Assembly: GCA_949316495.1 (NCBI GenBank) | Contig: OX439001.1 | Location: 50,382,556 to 50,446,555, forward strand | Reading direction: 5' to 3' | DNA from: Amphiduros pacificus | Taxonomy: Eukaryota > Annelida > Polychaeta > Phyllodocida > Hesionidae | DNA: 64,000 bases | Shown: piece by piece, positions 24,711 through 36,640 of the stretch | How the letters are laid out: every line of letters starts with the position of its first letter | Numbering within the stretch: the first letter of the stretch is position 1 | Program-made: the position numbers and the translations under genes | The notes under the pieces: generated by a model | Database searches by the model: none | What the model was told of the DNA's origin: nothing | Seen by the model: the letters and a program-made list of their open reading frames with translations, nothing else

Positions 24711-25013
24711 TTGTTTGTTTGTATGGGGTTTCAACACTTTCAACATTATTTCAATCATTTCGTAATGAGACCTACTTGTCCTGCCTCACTGAATTATCAT
24801 TTTGTAGGTCCTTGACATGACAACCCACCCAGTCACAGATTTACAAGGACAATGGGTTAACCCTTTAGGCCCAGGCCTCAGCTCAAATGTGAAACTGTAT
24901 CACGATATCAATCTTGGCATGGCCGAGGATTAAACCCACAACCTTTGAATCACCGCAGAGAAACTGGTACTGATAAACTGACGCTCTAACCAACTGCGCC
25001 ACGGCCTGGGGCC
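24711..25013 (-). repeat. tRNA-derived SINE, full length, minus strand
   Basis: Starts on the plus strand with the (GTTT)n complement of the tail and ends with CCAACTGCGCCACGGCC, the inverse of the head. Confidence 0.92.
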
Positions 25014-25221
25014 TTTACTTACAGAAATTCAGCTAGATAATGGTGTCTTAGATTTAAATGAGACATGAGAAATATATATTTCTTTTGATCTGTTTTCATT
25101 ACTTTTGATATCATCTTCGACATATTTATAATATAACATATTTTTAGTCTATAAATCTATTTTTGGCTGCTGTGTGAAATTACCGAATATCTTTCTTGAT
25201 AGAATAGCTTGATAAAGTGAT

Positions 25222-25295
25222 AAAGATGTCTCAGCGGGAAAGACATCTGTCTCCCATGCTTAAGGTCTGGGGTTCAATTTTTGGTTGGGACAAGT
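25222..25295 (+). tRNA. tRNA-Gly(CCC)-like pseudogene or SINE head
   Basis: GTCTCAGCGGGAAAGAC resembles a D arm, TCTCCCAT an anticodon loop with CCC, and GGTCTGGGGTTCAATTTT a decayed T arm. The T stem does not close, so a working tRNA is unlikely. A SINE head is equally possible. Confidence 0.4.
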
Positions 25296-25299
25296 ATAT

Positions 25300-27590
25300 T
25301 TATTTCATGCTGAAGATGAAATCTTCATTTTTAAGTTTTATTTTAGCAATATGCACATCAGAACTAATAGAGTTGAATCATGTTTTGTACTGGCAGAAAG
25401 TATAAAAAAAAGTAATCCAGCTCCCACAAAATTCTTTATTTCTTGGTTTTTTGAGACGATATATTTACGAGGATCGCCTAAATTTAAGGGATACATTGTA
25501 GTACTGTAAACTGTTCTTAATTTCAAGAAATTGACATTTTTAACATTCATATTGTCGCCGCTTTGCACGCATATACTTGCGGTTCGAAGTGGTGAGCCTG
25601 ACTGACTATGGCATGATTTCTTTTTTTCACTTTACACTGACATTATATCGTGAACTTCTATTCGGGCCTGGAATAGGTTGATTAGATCAGTGTTTTCTGA
25701 TCTCTTATAGTATTTTCGTACTTGCTTGCTTGTAGTTATTCATGTTTTCCTCTGTATTCCTTGTTTGTGTTATATCTGAAACCTGATACTTGATTGTTGC
25801 CAGCCTGCCGTTCAACCTGAAAACTTGAAAACTCGCAAATTTGAAACCTTGAATGAAATACTGAGACATTGATCTGCTATTGATAGATATTATGATAGAT
25901 ATTGATATTGTGGTATTTGATTATTATTGGAACAATTGGAATCATTCCCAGTACTGGACCCGTCATAAACCGATGATGTTGGCCGCGCTATACAGATACA
26001 CGCGTATGTTATTGAAGTTAGCATTGATGTAGCTGCTATTTCTGAAACTAATTTTTTTCTATGTAAATAGGTTTTTTTTCCCTGGACGTGAAATCTTTGT
26101 GAAAAAATCTTACGAATCTCCTTAGCATCCTGATTATTATCATTATTTTACATGCATTAATAACGCTAATATATGCTGTTTCATACGTGTTACTTGCCCT
26201 TTTCCCTTGACAAACAAGTTGACGTTTTCGCTTGATATTTAAGTAGCCATTTTCGCGTGACAAACGAAAAATGTTAATATCTGCTTATTATTAACAGAAA
26301 ATTACAAATATTACTGTTTCTTATAAATAGGTCATTATCTTTGTAACATAAATCCTTTTGAAAGAATTGATCAATCCATTTGCGGTAATACCGATGGCCT
26401 TTCTTGGCAAAAAAAGTTGCAGTTTTTTTGTAATGATCCTAAGCTGTTCTCGTTCAAAGGTATTGCAATTGACCACAATTGGGCGCAATTTAATGGTTGT
26501 GCTGAGTTGCACCTGGTTTTGCTACTGTGTAGACAAGTGTTTTTCTACAGTGTGCATATCTGAATATTCATGTTTTGGTCAGATTGACACCGATTGACAC
26601 CGGTTTACCATTGTGATATGTGATATCTCATATATGGATAGATTAACTTATTTTACTCTCCCGCTGAATAGATTAAAATTATTGTTACATCGTCAAAATT
26701 GTTGAATTCCTGGAACATTCCTGTATTACTGTATCTAAATTTATTACAAATGTCCTTGTGATACTTGACACATGATTATCATGAACCCACTGTGACGATC
26801 ACTGAAGGACTATACTAACTGTACATACTGTGTCATTGTTTGTAAATGACATAGGTAAGCATATTCAGCTGGAATTTACTACCAAATATTCACACCATCC
26901 AAAATGAGCCAAGAAGGATTGTTTCCTGTAAAATTTCAACAAGCTATTTTTATAATTGGTCAATGTTTAGCATATTAACAGAACAGTTATAAAATGTACA
27001 TTTTCTTTTGTGATGGGCAAAAAATAGATGGCCAATAATAAGAAGATCATAATAGATTCACATCCATGTTAAAATATTAAATGCACCAAAGTTTGAAAAG
27101 TAAGTTGAAAAGTAACAAAGATTTGTAAATCAAAATCTAGAGTGAATACATCTTCATTCGCTCTTTCAGCACATGCTTTGGATTATTCTAATCTATTGTA
27201 CATTATCGTGGGTGTGAATAACCTTTTGAAACTGCTATTTTATGCTTTGTGTCATGGTACAGGTAGTGTATGTCATGCAGCAAAAGAACTAGCTTGTACA
27301 AAGGCGTATTTGTTCACATAGTTTCTGTCAGGTACATACATCTGGTTAAAGCATTTACATTAACATTTAGAGGTTTGTAAATGGTAAAAACTGCATGTAA
27401 CGAGTAACATTTTCATAACATACCATGAAAATACCTAACATTTTGGAAAACATATTTTCACCAAGCAATGTAGGTGTTAGTGAGAAATAAAACTACAGAA
27501 ACTGGTACCGCTACCTGGAACGCCTAGGTCCCCATAAATGTTGCATGGCTTCCAAGTTAGGTGCTCTTACAACAAACGGTTACAACAAAC
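25300..27590. other. AT-rich stretch, no gene seen
   Basis: No splice-bounded coding patches, RNA genes or long repeats are visible on either strand. Confidence 0.4.
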
Positions 27591-27927
27591 AAGTTCTGCA
27601 GATTACACAACAGGAGTAGGCTTGCTTTTAGCTGTTTATTTCATTTCATTGGGAAGACAATTCACTGTGATCCTAGTGAAACAGATTTTCTCATTTTGAT
27701 TTGTATAATTTGAAAATAAAAAGTTTGGCAATCAGATATGTGAAGGGAGGTGAAAAAAATTCATATTTTTGAAACGATTAAGTGTGTACTTTACCTCTAT
27801 TTTTCTCTTAATGTTTTTGAAAAATAGAAAATCTGTTTCACTAGGATCACAGTAAATATTGTTAAGATCACTTTAACAAAGTTGTTTGGAAATCCACTTT
27901 ATTATGGTCCCATAATCTGCAGAACTT
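27591..27927. repeat. Nested inverted-repeat element (probable MITE)
   Basis: Two perfect inverted pairs are nested: 15 bp at 27591-27605 and 27913-27927 (AAGTTCTGCAGATTA and its inverse), and 28 bp at 27664-27691 and 27826-27853. The central loop is 134 bp. No target duplication was identified and the spacer between the pairs is not clearly inverted. Confidence 0.75.
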
Positions 27928-27929
27928 TT

Positions 27930-28360
27930 TCCCTTTAACATTTTGACATGACAAAATATATTTTGGAGCAGTGACATATTACTACGCCACTCTTTGTGAG
28001 TTAAAAAGATATGAAGCTTTCAATATAATCAAAGAAATTCCATTGTGATTTTCAAATATTATATCAATAATTTTATTACAAAAATGAATACCATAAAATG
28101 TCATTTCATGACTTGAAAGTTTTAATGAAAAAGGAACTCTTTTTGAAGGTTGAGCATTTTTCCCGTACTTTTTTGAAAACGTTCCAATTTCGCTCCTCGG
28201 CCGAAATTTATGCAGCTCCTCAAACTTCCAAATCTAGCTCCGTGGGAGCAAAGAGCAACTCCTCAGTGGAGCAAATGACCAAATCTTGTTTTCTTAAATC
28301 ACTCAGCATATAGATTTTCAATTTTTTTTTAATGTGGACATGTTGCCTGGCAGTGGCATC
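27930..28360. other. No gene seen
   Basis: Noncoding sequence. Four short related pieces around GCTCCTC or GAGC near 28190-28275 may be a small repeat. Confidence 0.35.
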
Positions 28361-28363
28361 ACT

Positions 28364-28579
28364 TTAGAGTCTCGTAGAAAGACAGTTCTGACAATATTTT
28401 GATAAACTCCTCGCAGGGAAAGATAGCACTTTATATTTCAACCGCCAGATGTCACCCCTGCCCTGGAAGTTAGCTCCATCGCGCACAAAGTCCACCAGAG
28501 GCACCCTTGTCTTTTGTGAACATAATATATGCGACAAAGGAGTAAACTCAACAGACTTGTGTCCTCCTGTTATGACCAT
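28364..28579 (-). CDS. Unrecognised coding-like terminal exon
   Basis: A minus-strand open stretch of 71 residues beginning MVITGGHKSVEFTPL and containing VDFVRDGANFQGRGDIWRLK, with balanced composition unlike the AT-rich background. An acceptor-like TGTTAG lies just upstream (minus strand), so it could be the last exon of a gene or a transposon remnant. No partner exons were found upstream to about 29.4 kb. Confidence 0.3.
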   Translation of the reverse strand: MVITGGHKSVEFTPLSHILCSQKTRVPLVDFVRDGANFQGRGDIWRLKYKVLSFPARSLSKYCQNCLSTRL

Positions 28580-28599
28580 GGAGTAAGCCTAACAGTTTT

Positions 28600-29410
28600 A
28601 ACACAGTTCTACTTCAGTTGCCGATCATCAGATTCAATAATATCCATGATATAACTATTTTATGGTTGTGACAAATATGTTATGTTTGTGAAAGATATAT
28701 CATTTATGGGAGGAAAAGTATACTATTTATTTGAAAAATATCTCATGCATGTGAAAACCTTTCTGTCAAAAAGGGAAGACATGACTCATAGGCATTCACA
28801 CCACTGAATGGGAAGACATCAAAGGCTGCATGGATTCCCCCTTAAAGGCTGGGCTGTATAGAATTGATTTTTTTTTTACTTTTTTTTGCAAAAATATATT
28901 TAAAAAATAATGATTTTGTATGGAAAACAAAGATGAAATCTTCATAATGGGGTTCTATTTGAGAGAAATACACAGCAGAACATATAAAACTGAGTTATCA
29001 ATTTCTGCAAAATCTTCTTGGACGTTTGTACTCAGAATCTCATAAATATTCATCTGTTTTTAATAAATTTTACCACCAAAAGAAAGCCAAGAAAAGCCAC
29101 TATCATCATGGTAAGTGTTATGTTCCAATTCATTCTCTAAATAGTGAAAAAAATGGCCAAAAATGTGTTGTTCCAATTTTGACAATTGGTAAACAACACC
29201 TCCTGTGACTTACGGAGCCCCCTGACAGTTCAAAGGTCAGGGTCACACAGCACACTTCCTGTCCAGTACTGGCAGTACTTGGTGGTCACAAAAAAATCAT
29301 AATTCTCAGGGCAGATGTTCTTTTTGTGGATTTCAGACAGATAGCCTATATGTATGTCAATTTTAAGATCACATATTGTTTTCAGATACCTTAATCCACT
29401 GTAAAATCAC
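28600..29410. other. No gene seen
   Basis: AT-rich sequence with no supported feature. Confidence 0.4.
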
Positions 29411-29585
29411 CTGGAACCTTCCTTCAAATCTTAATGATGTCACCATTGATCTCAGTGCAGTGACATTGAGGTCACACATTTTGTATGGGACATATCTCAG
29501 CAACCACTTATAAGAGGAAATTAAAACTTGGTACACAGAATTGTTTTAGGTCATAGTTGTGCCTCATCATACTGTTTTAGTCAAA
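29411..29585 (+). repeat. Fragment of the TAGCTCT-family repeat
   Basis: Matches the interior of the copy at 16538-17460 (CTTCAAATCTTA, ATGTCACCATTGA, then CATATCTCAGCAACCACTTA). Both ends are missing. Confidence 0.85.
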
Positions 29586-29589
29586 GGAG

Positions 29590-29745
29590 AGTAGATCTAT
29601 ATCTGTTAGTTACAAAACCAACTACAAATAATAAGACGTTTATTGAGCATATTTATTCCAAAATATCACATTTACAAGTGAATGTTGCAGAGACATTATT
29701 CTTATCACAATGCTTTTTGGGCAGCACTATAAACATTCAAACAAA
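29590..29745 (+). mobile_element. Short LINE endonuclease fragment
   Basis: Encodes LLVTKPTTNNKTFIEHIYSK, which resembles the conserved L-x-T-x-P-T...T-x-I-D-H-I-Y stretch of LINE endonucleases. Its order relative to the LINE that follows is not collinear, so it looks like a separate scrap. Confidence 0.4.
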
Positions 29746-29784
29746 TGAATGTTGTACAGTAAGGGCTGAGGGTTGGTGCATCTA

Positions 29785-32681
29785 TGTTTATTGCACAATG
29801 TAGCCAGACTGGACAGGAATTCAGACAACAGTAATAAACAATCAGGAGGGGGTGTAGCTATTTACATCGAAAGCCATATTCCCTATAAGCCCAGGCCTGA
29901 CCTTCAAAGCAAGAAATTGGAACTTGTCTGGGTAGAACTGTGCCTGCCAAATACCAAGCCATTGCTTGTGGGCACTGTCTACAGGCCACCAGATAGCAGC
30001 ACTGCCTTCTTTGATGACCTCCAGAGGGCACTGGATGCTGTCTCCAACGAAAATAAAGAAATATATCTTCTGGGTGACTTAAATGCAAATATGTTTACTG
30101 ATAACCCACTTAAGAATAGACTTCTTGAGGTCACACAGGAGCAGGAACTCTCTCAGCTCATAACTGAATCGACCAGAATCACTGAACACTCCAACACATG
30201 CATTGACTTAATTTTCACTTCAGATCCCAGTAAAGTAAACCAGTGTGGAGTGATACCAGTTGGAATTAGTGACCATTACTTACCATATATTGTACGGAAA
30301 TCTGTCCTATCTAAAAGACAACCTAAGACAGTTCATGTCAGAAACTATAAGCATTATGATCCTAGGACATTTGTAGAGTACATAGAAAAGCTTCCTTGGC
30401 TGATAATAGAAACATTTGATGACCCACAGGATATGCTGGACATTTTCATCACAATGTTCTCTGATGCTGCAGATAAGTTTGCCCCAATGATTCATAAAAG
30501 GGTAAAGGGTCTAGATAATCCATGGGTATGTGGTGATCTGAGAAAACTCATGACCGAAAGAGACATAGCCAAAAGGCGAGCATCAAGAGCACAAGATTCT
30601 GAGTCAAAGCATACATTAAATGAGGAGTATAAGAGACTCAGAAATCTTGTGACATCAAAGTGTAGAAAAGCTAAGACTGAATATTTCACCAACCTCATAG
30701 CCGAGGGCACAAACAATCCAAATAAACTATGGAAATCACTCAAGAAAGTGCTCCCTGCCTCATCAACACAAAGTGTTACAATGTTACAGGATGATGAGGG
30801 AACACACACTGAACCAAATAGCATAGCAAAGTCCTTCAACAATTTCTTCAGCAGCATTGGCTCAAATTTGGCATCAAAATTCCCTGCAGGTATCACAGTC
30901 CAAAATCCATATCCACACTTCAAACAAACTTTTGCTTTCAAAGATATTCATATTGAATTCACCAAAAAAGAACTCAGGCAACTTCAGGCATCTAAATCAA
31001 CTGGTATTGACAATCTAAATGCCCGACTGCTGAAGGATGCAAGTGAAGTAGTGGCTGGACCACTTACTCATATAATGAATGCTTCTCTGAAGACAGGTGT
31101 TGTTCCATCTATGTGGAAAAGAGTGACACCAATCTTCAAATCAGACAGTCCTCTCTGTACTTCAAATTACAGCCCAATTTCTATAATTCCTGTTTGTATG
31201 AAAATCTTTGAGAGGGCTGTCCAGCAACAACTGTGTGCATATCTCAAAAAGCACAAAATACTCTGTGCAGAACAGTCAGGTTTCAGGCAGATGCATTCTA
31301 CTGTAACTGCAGCTGCCAATGTTACTGATCATATCCTCAGAAACATGGATCAGGGAAAGCTCACAGGTGCTGTATATTTGGACCTAAAAAAGGCGTTTGA
31401 CACCTTTGATTCTGAAACACTCTTGTACAAATTAAATTGTATAGGAGTGAAAAATACTGAATATAATTGGTTCACTAGTTACCTAGATGAGCGCACTCAA
31501 TGTGTTCAATTCCAGAATTCTGTTTCTGAGAGTATGGCGGTCACATGTGGGGTACCACAAGGATCCATCCTTGGACCCCTCTTGTTTATAGTTTATATAA
31601 ATGATCTTAGCAAAGTAGTTGACAAATGTAAAATTGTTATGTATGCTGATGATACCATTCTATGTTATGATTCCAAAGATATCAATGAGATGAAAACCTG
31701 TTTGGAGCATGACCTCCAAAATGCCAGTGAGTGGTTTCACAGCAATAAGTTGCATCTCAATGTATCCAAATGTAAATGGATGCTGTTTGGAACCAAACGT
31801 AAGCTCAACAAATCAGATAACATTGAAATTCATATTAATAACACCCTGCTGGAAAGGGTGAACACATACAAATACCTGGGTATATTAATGGATGCCACAC
31901 TAAGTTGGCATGATCATCTGGCCAGTATTCAAAATAAAATCAGGCAACGTATCGGAATACTGAGAAGGGTAAGAAGGTATATGGATGAAAAGCTGGCTTT
32001 GCAATTGTATAATGCTCTGATTTTACCAATGTTTGATTATTGTGATGTTGTTTATGGAAACTGTAATGTAACACAAGTGATAAAGCTACAGAGATAACAG
32101 AACCGAGCAGGAAAGGTTATTTTAAAATTATCGTTTGATACACCTACATCAGAGGTTTTAGGTAAACTGAATTGGTTTTATACCACCGAAAGATTATTTT
32201 ATCATCAATGTATACAAGTTTACAAGTGCTTAAACAGTCTTGCTCCAGAATATTTATGTGATGAGTTCAAATATCCAACACACTCTCACAATACTAGATA
32301 TAGTAGTAAAAGGAAACTCGTCATACCTAAATGTCATCTAGTCACAGGACAGCGTGCCTTTTGCTACAAAGGGGCCATGGCTTGGAACAGTCTGAGCGAT
32401 GATGCCAAGTGTGCACCAAGCATAAGTATTTTCAAAACCATTCTAGTCAAAGAAATATTTGGGAACCGTGTAATATGATTTTGATCAGTTTCCTCCTAAA
32501 TTTATCATGTTATGTATTTTTAATATGTACTAAATCTTTTAATTATTGTATTCTTGTTGTGATGCCTTGTGTGTCTTGTATATATATGGTTTGTCTTATG
32601 TCAGAGCCTCTTTGTAAATCACTTTTTAACTGTAAGAGCTCTCTGGTTAAATAAAAGTATTTTGACTTTGACTTTGACACA
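29785..32681 (+). mobile_element. CR1/Jockey-group LINE, 5'-truncated, nearly intact
   Basis: One long frame (to 32097) encodes the C-terminal two thirds of an AP endonuclease (GGGVAIYIES, GTVYRPP, YLLGDLNANM, SNTCIDLIFTS, ending in GISDH near 30262) and a full reverse transcriptase (ASKSTGIDNLNARLL, YLDLKKAFDTFDSE, GVPQGSILGPLLF, MYADDT with YADD at 31642-31653). A single TAA at 32095-32097 cuts the last 127 codons; past it the same frame stays open to 32478 (GAMAWNSLSDDAK). The 3' end is AATAAAAGTATT plus (TTTGAC)n at 32661-32680. There is no ATG at the left edge, as expected for 5' truncation. It is a recent but dead copy. The exact clade is uncertain. Confidence 0.92.
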
Positions 32682-32689
32682 TCTGACCC

Positions 32690-33010
32690 TCCTGTCTTAG
32701 TATAGCTATCAGAAACCAGTCAGATATAAATATGATTATAAAAACATTATGTTTAAATATTTATAAATAAATAATAAAACCAAACTGTGTTTATAATTTA
32801 TATCATGTTTAATGTTCAAAGGTGATGTTGGCAAAAGTATGGTCACATAGAATAAAGAATTGGTATAATCTGTTGCAATTTTGTAGTTAACGTTCTTTTA
32901 CTAATAAGTTATACTTTTGTATTAACGTATTTAGTTTTTTTCTAATAAGTATTATGTTTTTGAAGTTATGTGTAAATGTGAAAAACATTTATACAAAATG
33001 TCAAATTGTT
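32690..33010. other. No gene seen
   Basis: AT-rich sequence between the LINE and the first coding-like patch at 33018. Confidence 0.4.
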
Positions 33011-33017
33011 TTTTCAG

Positions 33018-33116
33018 AAATTGGACATCATCATCCTGAAAAATGCAACCGACGACCAACAGGCAGATTTTTTTAAATCTTTCAGTGCAATGTTCCAAAA
33101 TCCTTTGTCAGATTAA
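33018..33116 (+). pseudogene. Coding-like patch 1 of the 33-48.8 kb zone
   Basis: After a TTTTTTCAG acceptor, 32 codons read KLDIIILKNATDDQQADFFK and onward to FQNPLSD. A TAA follows immediately, then GTGAGT, a donor-like sequence. The patch has a non-random composition. It is either a terminal exon or an exon damaged at its 3' edge. The family is not recognised. Confidence 0.35.
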
Positions 33117-33975
33117 GTGAGTATTTCTCTGAGTAGTTGATTTTAAAAGAAATGACGGATCAAATATTCCTTTACTATTGATATTTAAATGTAGGGTAGT
33201 GTTTGCAAAGAAGATTTATTGTTAGGGGGAACAGTTTCTTTCAAAGTTTTTTGGTTTTTTTCCCCACCCAAAAAAATAACATCCTCCATTGTGCAAGATG
33301 ATTGCTTTGTATCCAAATAACCTCAATATTCATTGCAGTTGTTAATGTGACAAATTTTTTAATGCATGGGTATTTTCTGTTGATGTTGTTTTTAATTTGC
33401 TCTTTACATGTTGTAAATTTTGAAAAATTTAGATTTGAAATTGAAGAAATGAAAAAAACCCAGATTATTTTGGTTACATATTAAAAGAAAGGATGGAGAT
33501 AACTTTAAGAACATTTTTAGGAATAGCTACACTATCAATCTCTATAACTAAGGCATTTTTCTTAAGCTAGAATGATGCTTTTTAGTTTAAATAGACAGAA
33601 TTTTGAAAAATGCCTTATAAATTATTTTGTGTTTTTGTGAATGAGATAATTCATATATATGTAAACTTTTGATGAATAATTAATGTATGTTTTATCTCCT
33701 GCTTTTTAAGATATAATAACAGGCCTTGACATAAAGAGAAAAATGTTGGTTGCCCAGTTGGGCCACCAGAGCATGAGAAGTGGTGGCCCAAAGATTCTAA
33801 GGATAATAGGATGTGTGATACAATGAAGAGCATAGTATATAAGACTGTATAGTGATTAGTGTCTGAATGGAGGTTACTTATCCCAATCAAAATTTACAAG
33901 TCCATCAAATGTGATATGAAACAAATATTTATCAAGGATTAGAATAAAATCAAGTATGTCAAGGCCCGGATAAGA

Positions 33976-33977
<2 letters not shown>

Positions 33978-34029
<52 letters not shown>
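33978..34029. repeat. (TA)n microsatellite
   Basis: About 26 TA units. Confidence 0.95.
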
Positions 34030-34031
<2 letters not shown>

Positions 34032-34047
34032 CACTACATATATATAG

Positions 34048-34220
34048 TACATATATGGAAATGTTATTTGTTATTGGAGTGTGTCGAAAACTGGGAAAAT
34101 ATCATTCTTGTCGAAAAAGCGCTGCAAAGATTTCTACAAATGCCATCTCCTGAGAATCTAAAAACTGTCTGTGGTACAGCTGCATATGTGCTGGATTTGG
34201 TGACAAATGATTGCGAATCG
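34048..34220 (+). pseudogene. Coding-like patch 2 of the 33-48.8 kb zone
   Basis: An open stretch after a TATATAG acceptor-like site reads HIWKCYLLLECVENWENIIL and continues through KALQRFLQMPSPENLKTVCG to CESMWPSD, then stops. It looks like real protein sequence (amphipathic, balanced) but no GT donor precedes the stop in a good context. No family is recognised. Confidence 0.35.
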
Positions 34221-34505
34221 ATGTGGCCATCAGACTGAGAAGTCCTTGTATATTTAAAGAATTTAGTCGTTAGGTTGAGGTCACAGCTACAGTTCTGCAA
34301 GAAGTAAGACTTTACTTTGTAACATGATTTTCCTGTAAATTTAATATAAATATATATATAACATAAAAAACATCACAAAATTTGATGTAGTTGGAAGAGG
34401 ATATGGATTTCTAAAATGTGAAAGTTTGAGAAGAATGTGAAATGAATGCAAAAAAATACAAAGGAAGTGTTCAGTATATTTTAATTTATTTTTCAATTTT
34501 ATCAG

Positions 34506-34576
34506 GCATTCAAGGTTATTTTTAAAGTACTATGCAGATGTATGTCAAAAATGTGACGAAGAGCTCTTTTCCTCTG
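34506..34576 (+). pseudogene. Coding-like patch 3, splice-bounded
   Basis: TATCAG acceptor and GTAAGT donor bound 71 bases encoding HSRLFLKYYADVCQKCDEEL and FSS. The phase (1) matches the acceptor at 36355, giving FSS-D-IDSEESLHL across the junction. The Cys-x2-Cys pair suggests part of a zinc-binding region. Confidence 0.45.
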
Positions 34577-34579
34577 GTA

Positions 34580-35500
34580 AGTCCTGCTTTTTCCCAGTAT
34601 ATAAGTTGTTTAATAAGCTCTTGGTAGGTTTAGTCTCAGAACTGTGAAATGTGCAAGTTGCAAATTGAAATGCATGATGTGTTTCATCACCTGTATTGCC
34701 TCTTCTCTTTAGTATACATATGCATATGTTAAACATTGCATAACATGAAGAAATGTGTGCTGACCGAAAACTTTGAGAAATATTACTTCACATAAATAAA
34801 TTCAGCCATAGTAAATGCCAAAAATGCACTTCCCAATTTGCACAAAATAAAATGAATAATATGTTCAATGTAATAAAAACATATTGCAACAGAAATGAAT
34901 ATTCCTATATATGTATATTGTGGACCTAATACACAGTTAGTTGACAATTGTTATTTAAATAACATGACCCTGCCGTGTCATGCGATTATAGTGGTTCTCT
35001 TGTGGGAAAATTAATATGGACAAGTTGTTGTTGACACAGGATTTATTGATTTCAAAAGAGTATTTCAAATTTAAAATCAAAAGGATATCGTTTTGCAATA
35101 TATTGTCAATCATATATTACAGTGGAGTAAAGATTGACATTATACAGAGAGCCATCCAGAATTCACAGCTAAAATACAAATACATACCATTTTAAAGCAG
35201 ACTGATGAAGTGTAAAAAATGTCAACAAAAAAGGAAACCATTAAAAACAAACTTATAACAAAGTTATTTTGTTGGTTTTGTAGTTAATCTGTAATCGATG
35301 AAATGTAATTAATTTTAATTAATATCATTTTTATTTAACTTCAATCATGACGAGATTACACACTCAACATTTTGCTTAGATCCACATTTCAATGTGAACA
35401 TAAAGAACACTTGTCCAAGATGTCATGACAATTGAACAGTCTTTAACTCATACCTGTAAACAATACTCATTATGTTACCCACTAATGGAGAGTATCCGTC
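34580..35500. other. No gene seen
   Basis: AT-rich, intron-like if patches 3 and 4 belong together. Confidence 0.35.
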
Positions 35501-36110
35501 GTTGGGGGACGTGGACGGGGGATCAATACTCTACCAAATAGATAGATACTCTAACCTATTCTACTGTACTGTACTGTACTGTACTGTACTGTACTGTACT
35601 GTAAGCATAGCTCGCTAACTCGCTGGCTGTGAGTTTGGGCACGGATCCTAGCTATCATGTCATACCCTCATATAGATGACGGGCAATAAGGACTGCAGAC
35701 ACAGGATATACACAGTGTAATAGTTACCTTTATTCAGTGCTGTGATTCCTCCTTGTCTGGCTAGGCCGGCATGGCAATGAGCGAGGCATATGAACTACCA
35801 ACTTTGCATGATACTTATGAAACCCTGACTATACGCAAAACACCCGAGTCTATAGAGTCACGATACTGAGAGTCGTGGATCTTCAGTGGCAAGTGGTCGT
35901 TGATCTCTTCCTCGGCTCCTCTGAAACTCGGGACTTCTAACTGCTAGCTACTGCCCCCGATCCACGGTTGCGCGTCTCTTTTAAGGGGCCACTCCGCGTC
36001 ATCTGTGGGGGGTTGCCTACGTGGCTTCCTCACGCGTCATCGGATGGACTCGTCCTGCCTGCGTATCTAACTTCGGCTCGTCCGTCTTACACGTGATCTC
36101 ACAGAGTGGT
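35500..36110. other. GC-richer block with a (TACTG)n run, possible solo LTR
   Basis: Clearly higher GC than its surroundings. It holds eight TACTG units at about 35562-35602 and a minus-strand AATAAA at 35732-35737 followed, on that strand, by GTAACTATTACACTGTG. Composition and a single internal polyadenylation signal are reminiscent of a solo LTR fossil on the minus strand, but no ends or target duplication could be fixed. Confidence 0.3.
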
Positions 36111-36355
36111 GGTTATGGTGACTCATCAACCATCAGTATCGTGCGTTATTGTCTATGAATGTCTATATATTTCCAAGAGTCTCTGGGTGTGTATTCTATA
36201 TCCTACACTTAAAGTATTATGTCTATCAGACCAGAACAGTAATTTAAGATCTTTAAAATATATAGTTGCCAAAATATCACCAGATCCACCATGATGGAAA
36301 TCAACTAGTCATGTGTCACATGTATGTGCTAATAGTATGTTGTTTTTTTTCCTAG

Positions 36356-36640
36356 ATATTGATAGTGAGGAATCTTTACACCTCAAGCACAGCAGATCTT
36401 GTACGAGACAGTGCATATTCTTCAGCAGGTATTGCAAAGCCATCAAACTTACCGGACCAGTTCACAGTAATTCTTTCCGCAGAGGTAGTGCATATGCAAC
36501 AGCTACAGAGAGTGCATCTTCTTCAGCAGGTAGTGCATTTCCACCAGCCAGTGCACATGCAACAGCCACAGACACTCTCGCACAGATAATGCACGTACAC
36601 CTCACACAGATAATGCACGGAAACCTCACCTCACACACCT
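36356..36640 (+). pseudogene. Coding-like patch 4, leads into the 24-bp minisatellite
   Basis: After a TTTTCCTAG acceptor the phase-matched frame reads DIDSEESLHLKHSRSCTRQC. Further on the same frame reads RRGSAYATATESASSSAGSA. The second half is Ser/Ala/Thr-rich and anticipates the octapeptide of the adjoining repeat. The middle of the patch is repeat-like in another frame (DSAYSSAGIAKPSNLPDQFT), so the frame may have slipped. Confidence 0.35.

Noticed and set aside
30492-30941. Minus-strand open frame inside the LINE at 29785-32681
   Set aside because: It is opposite the LINE's own coding frame and has no independent support.
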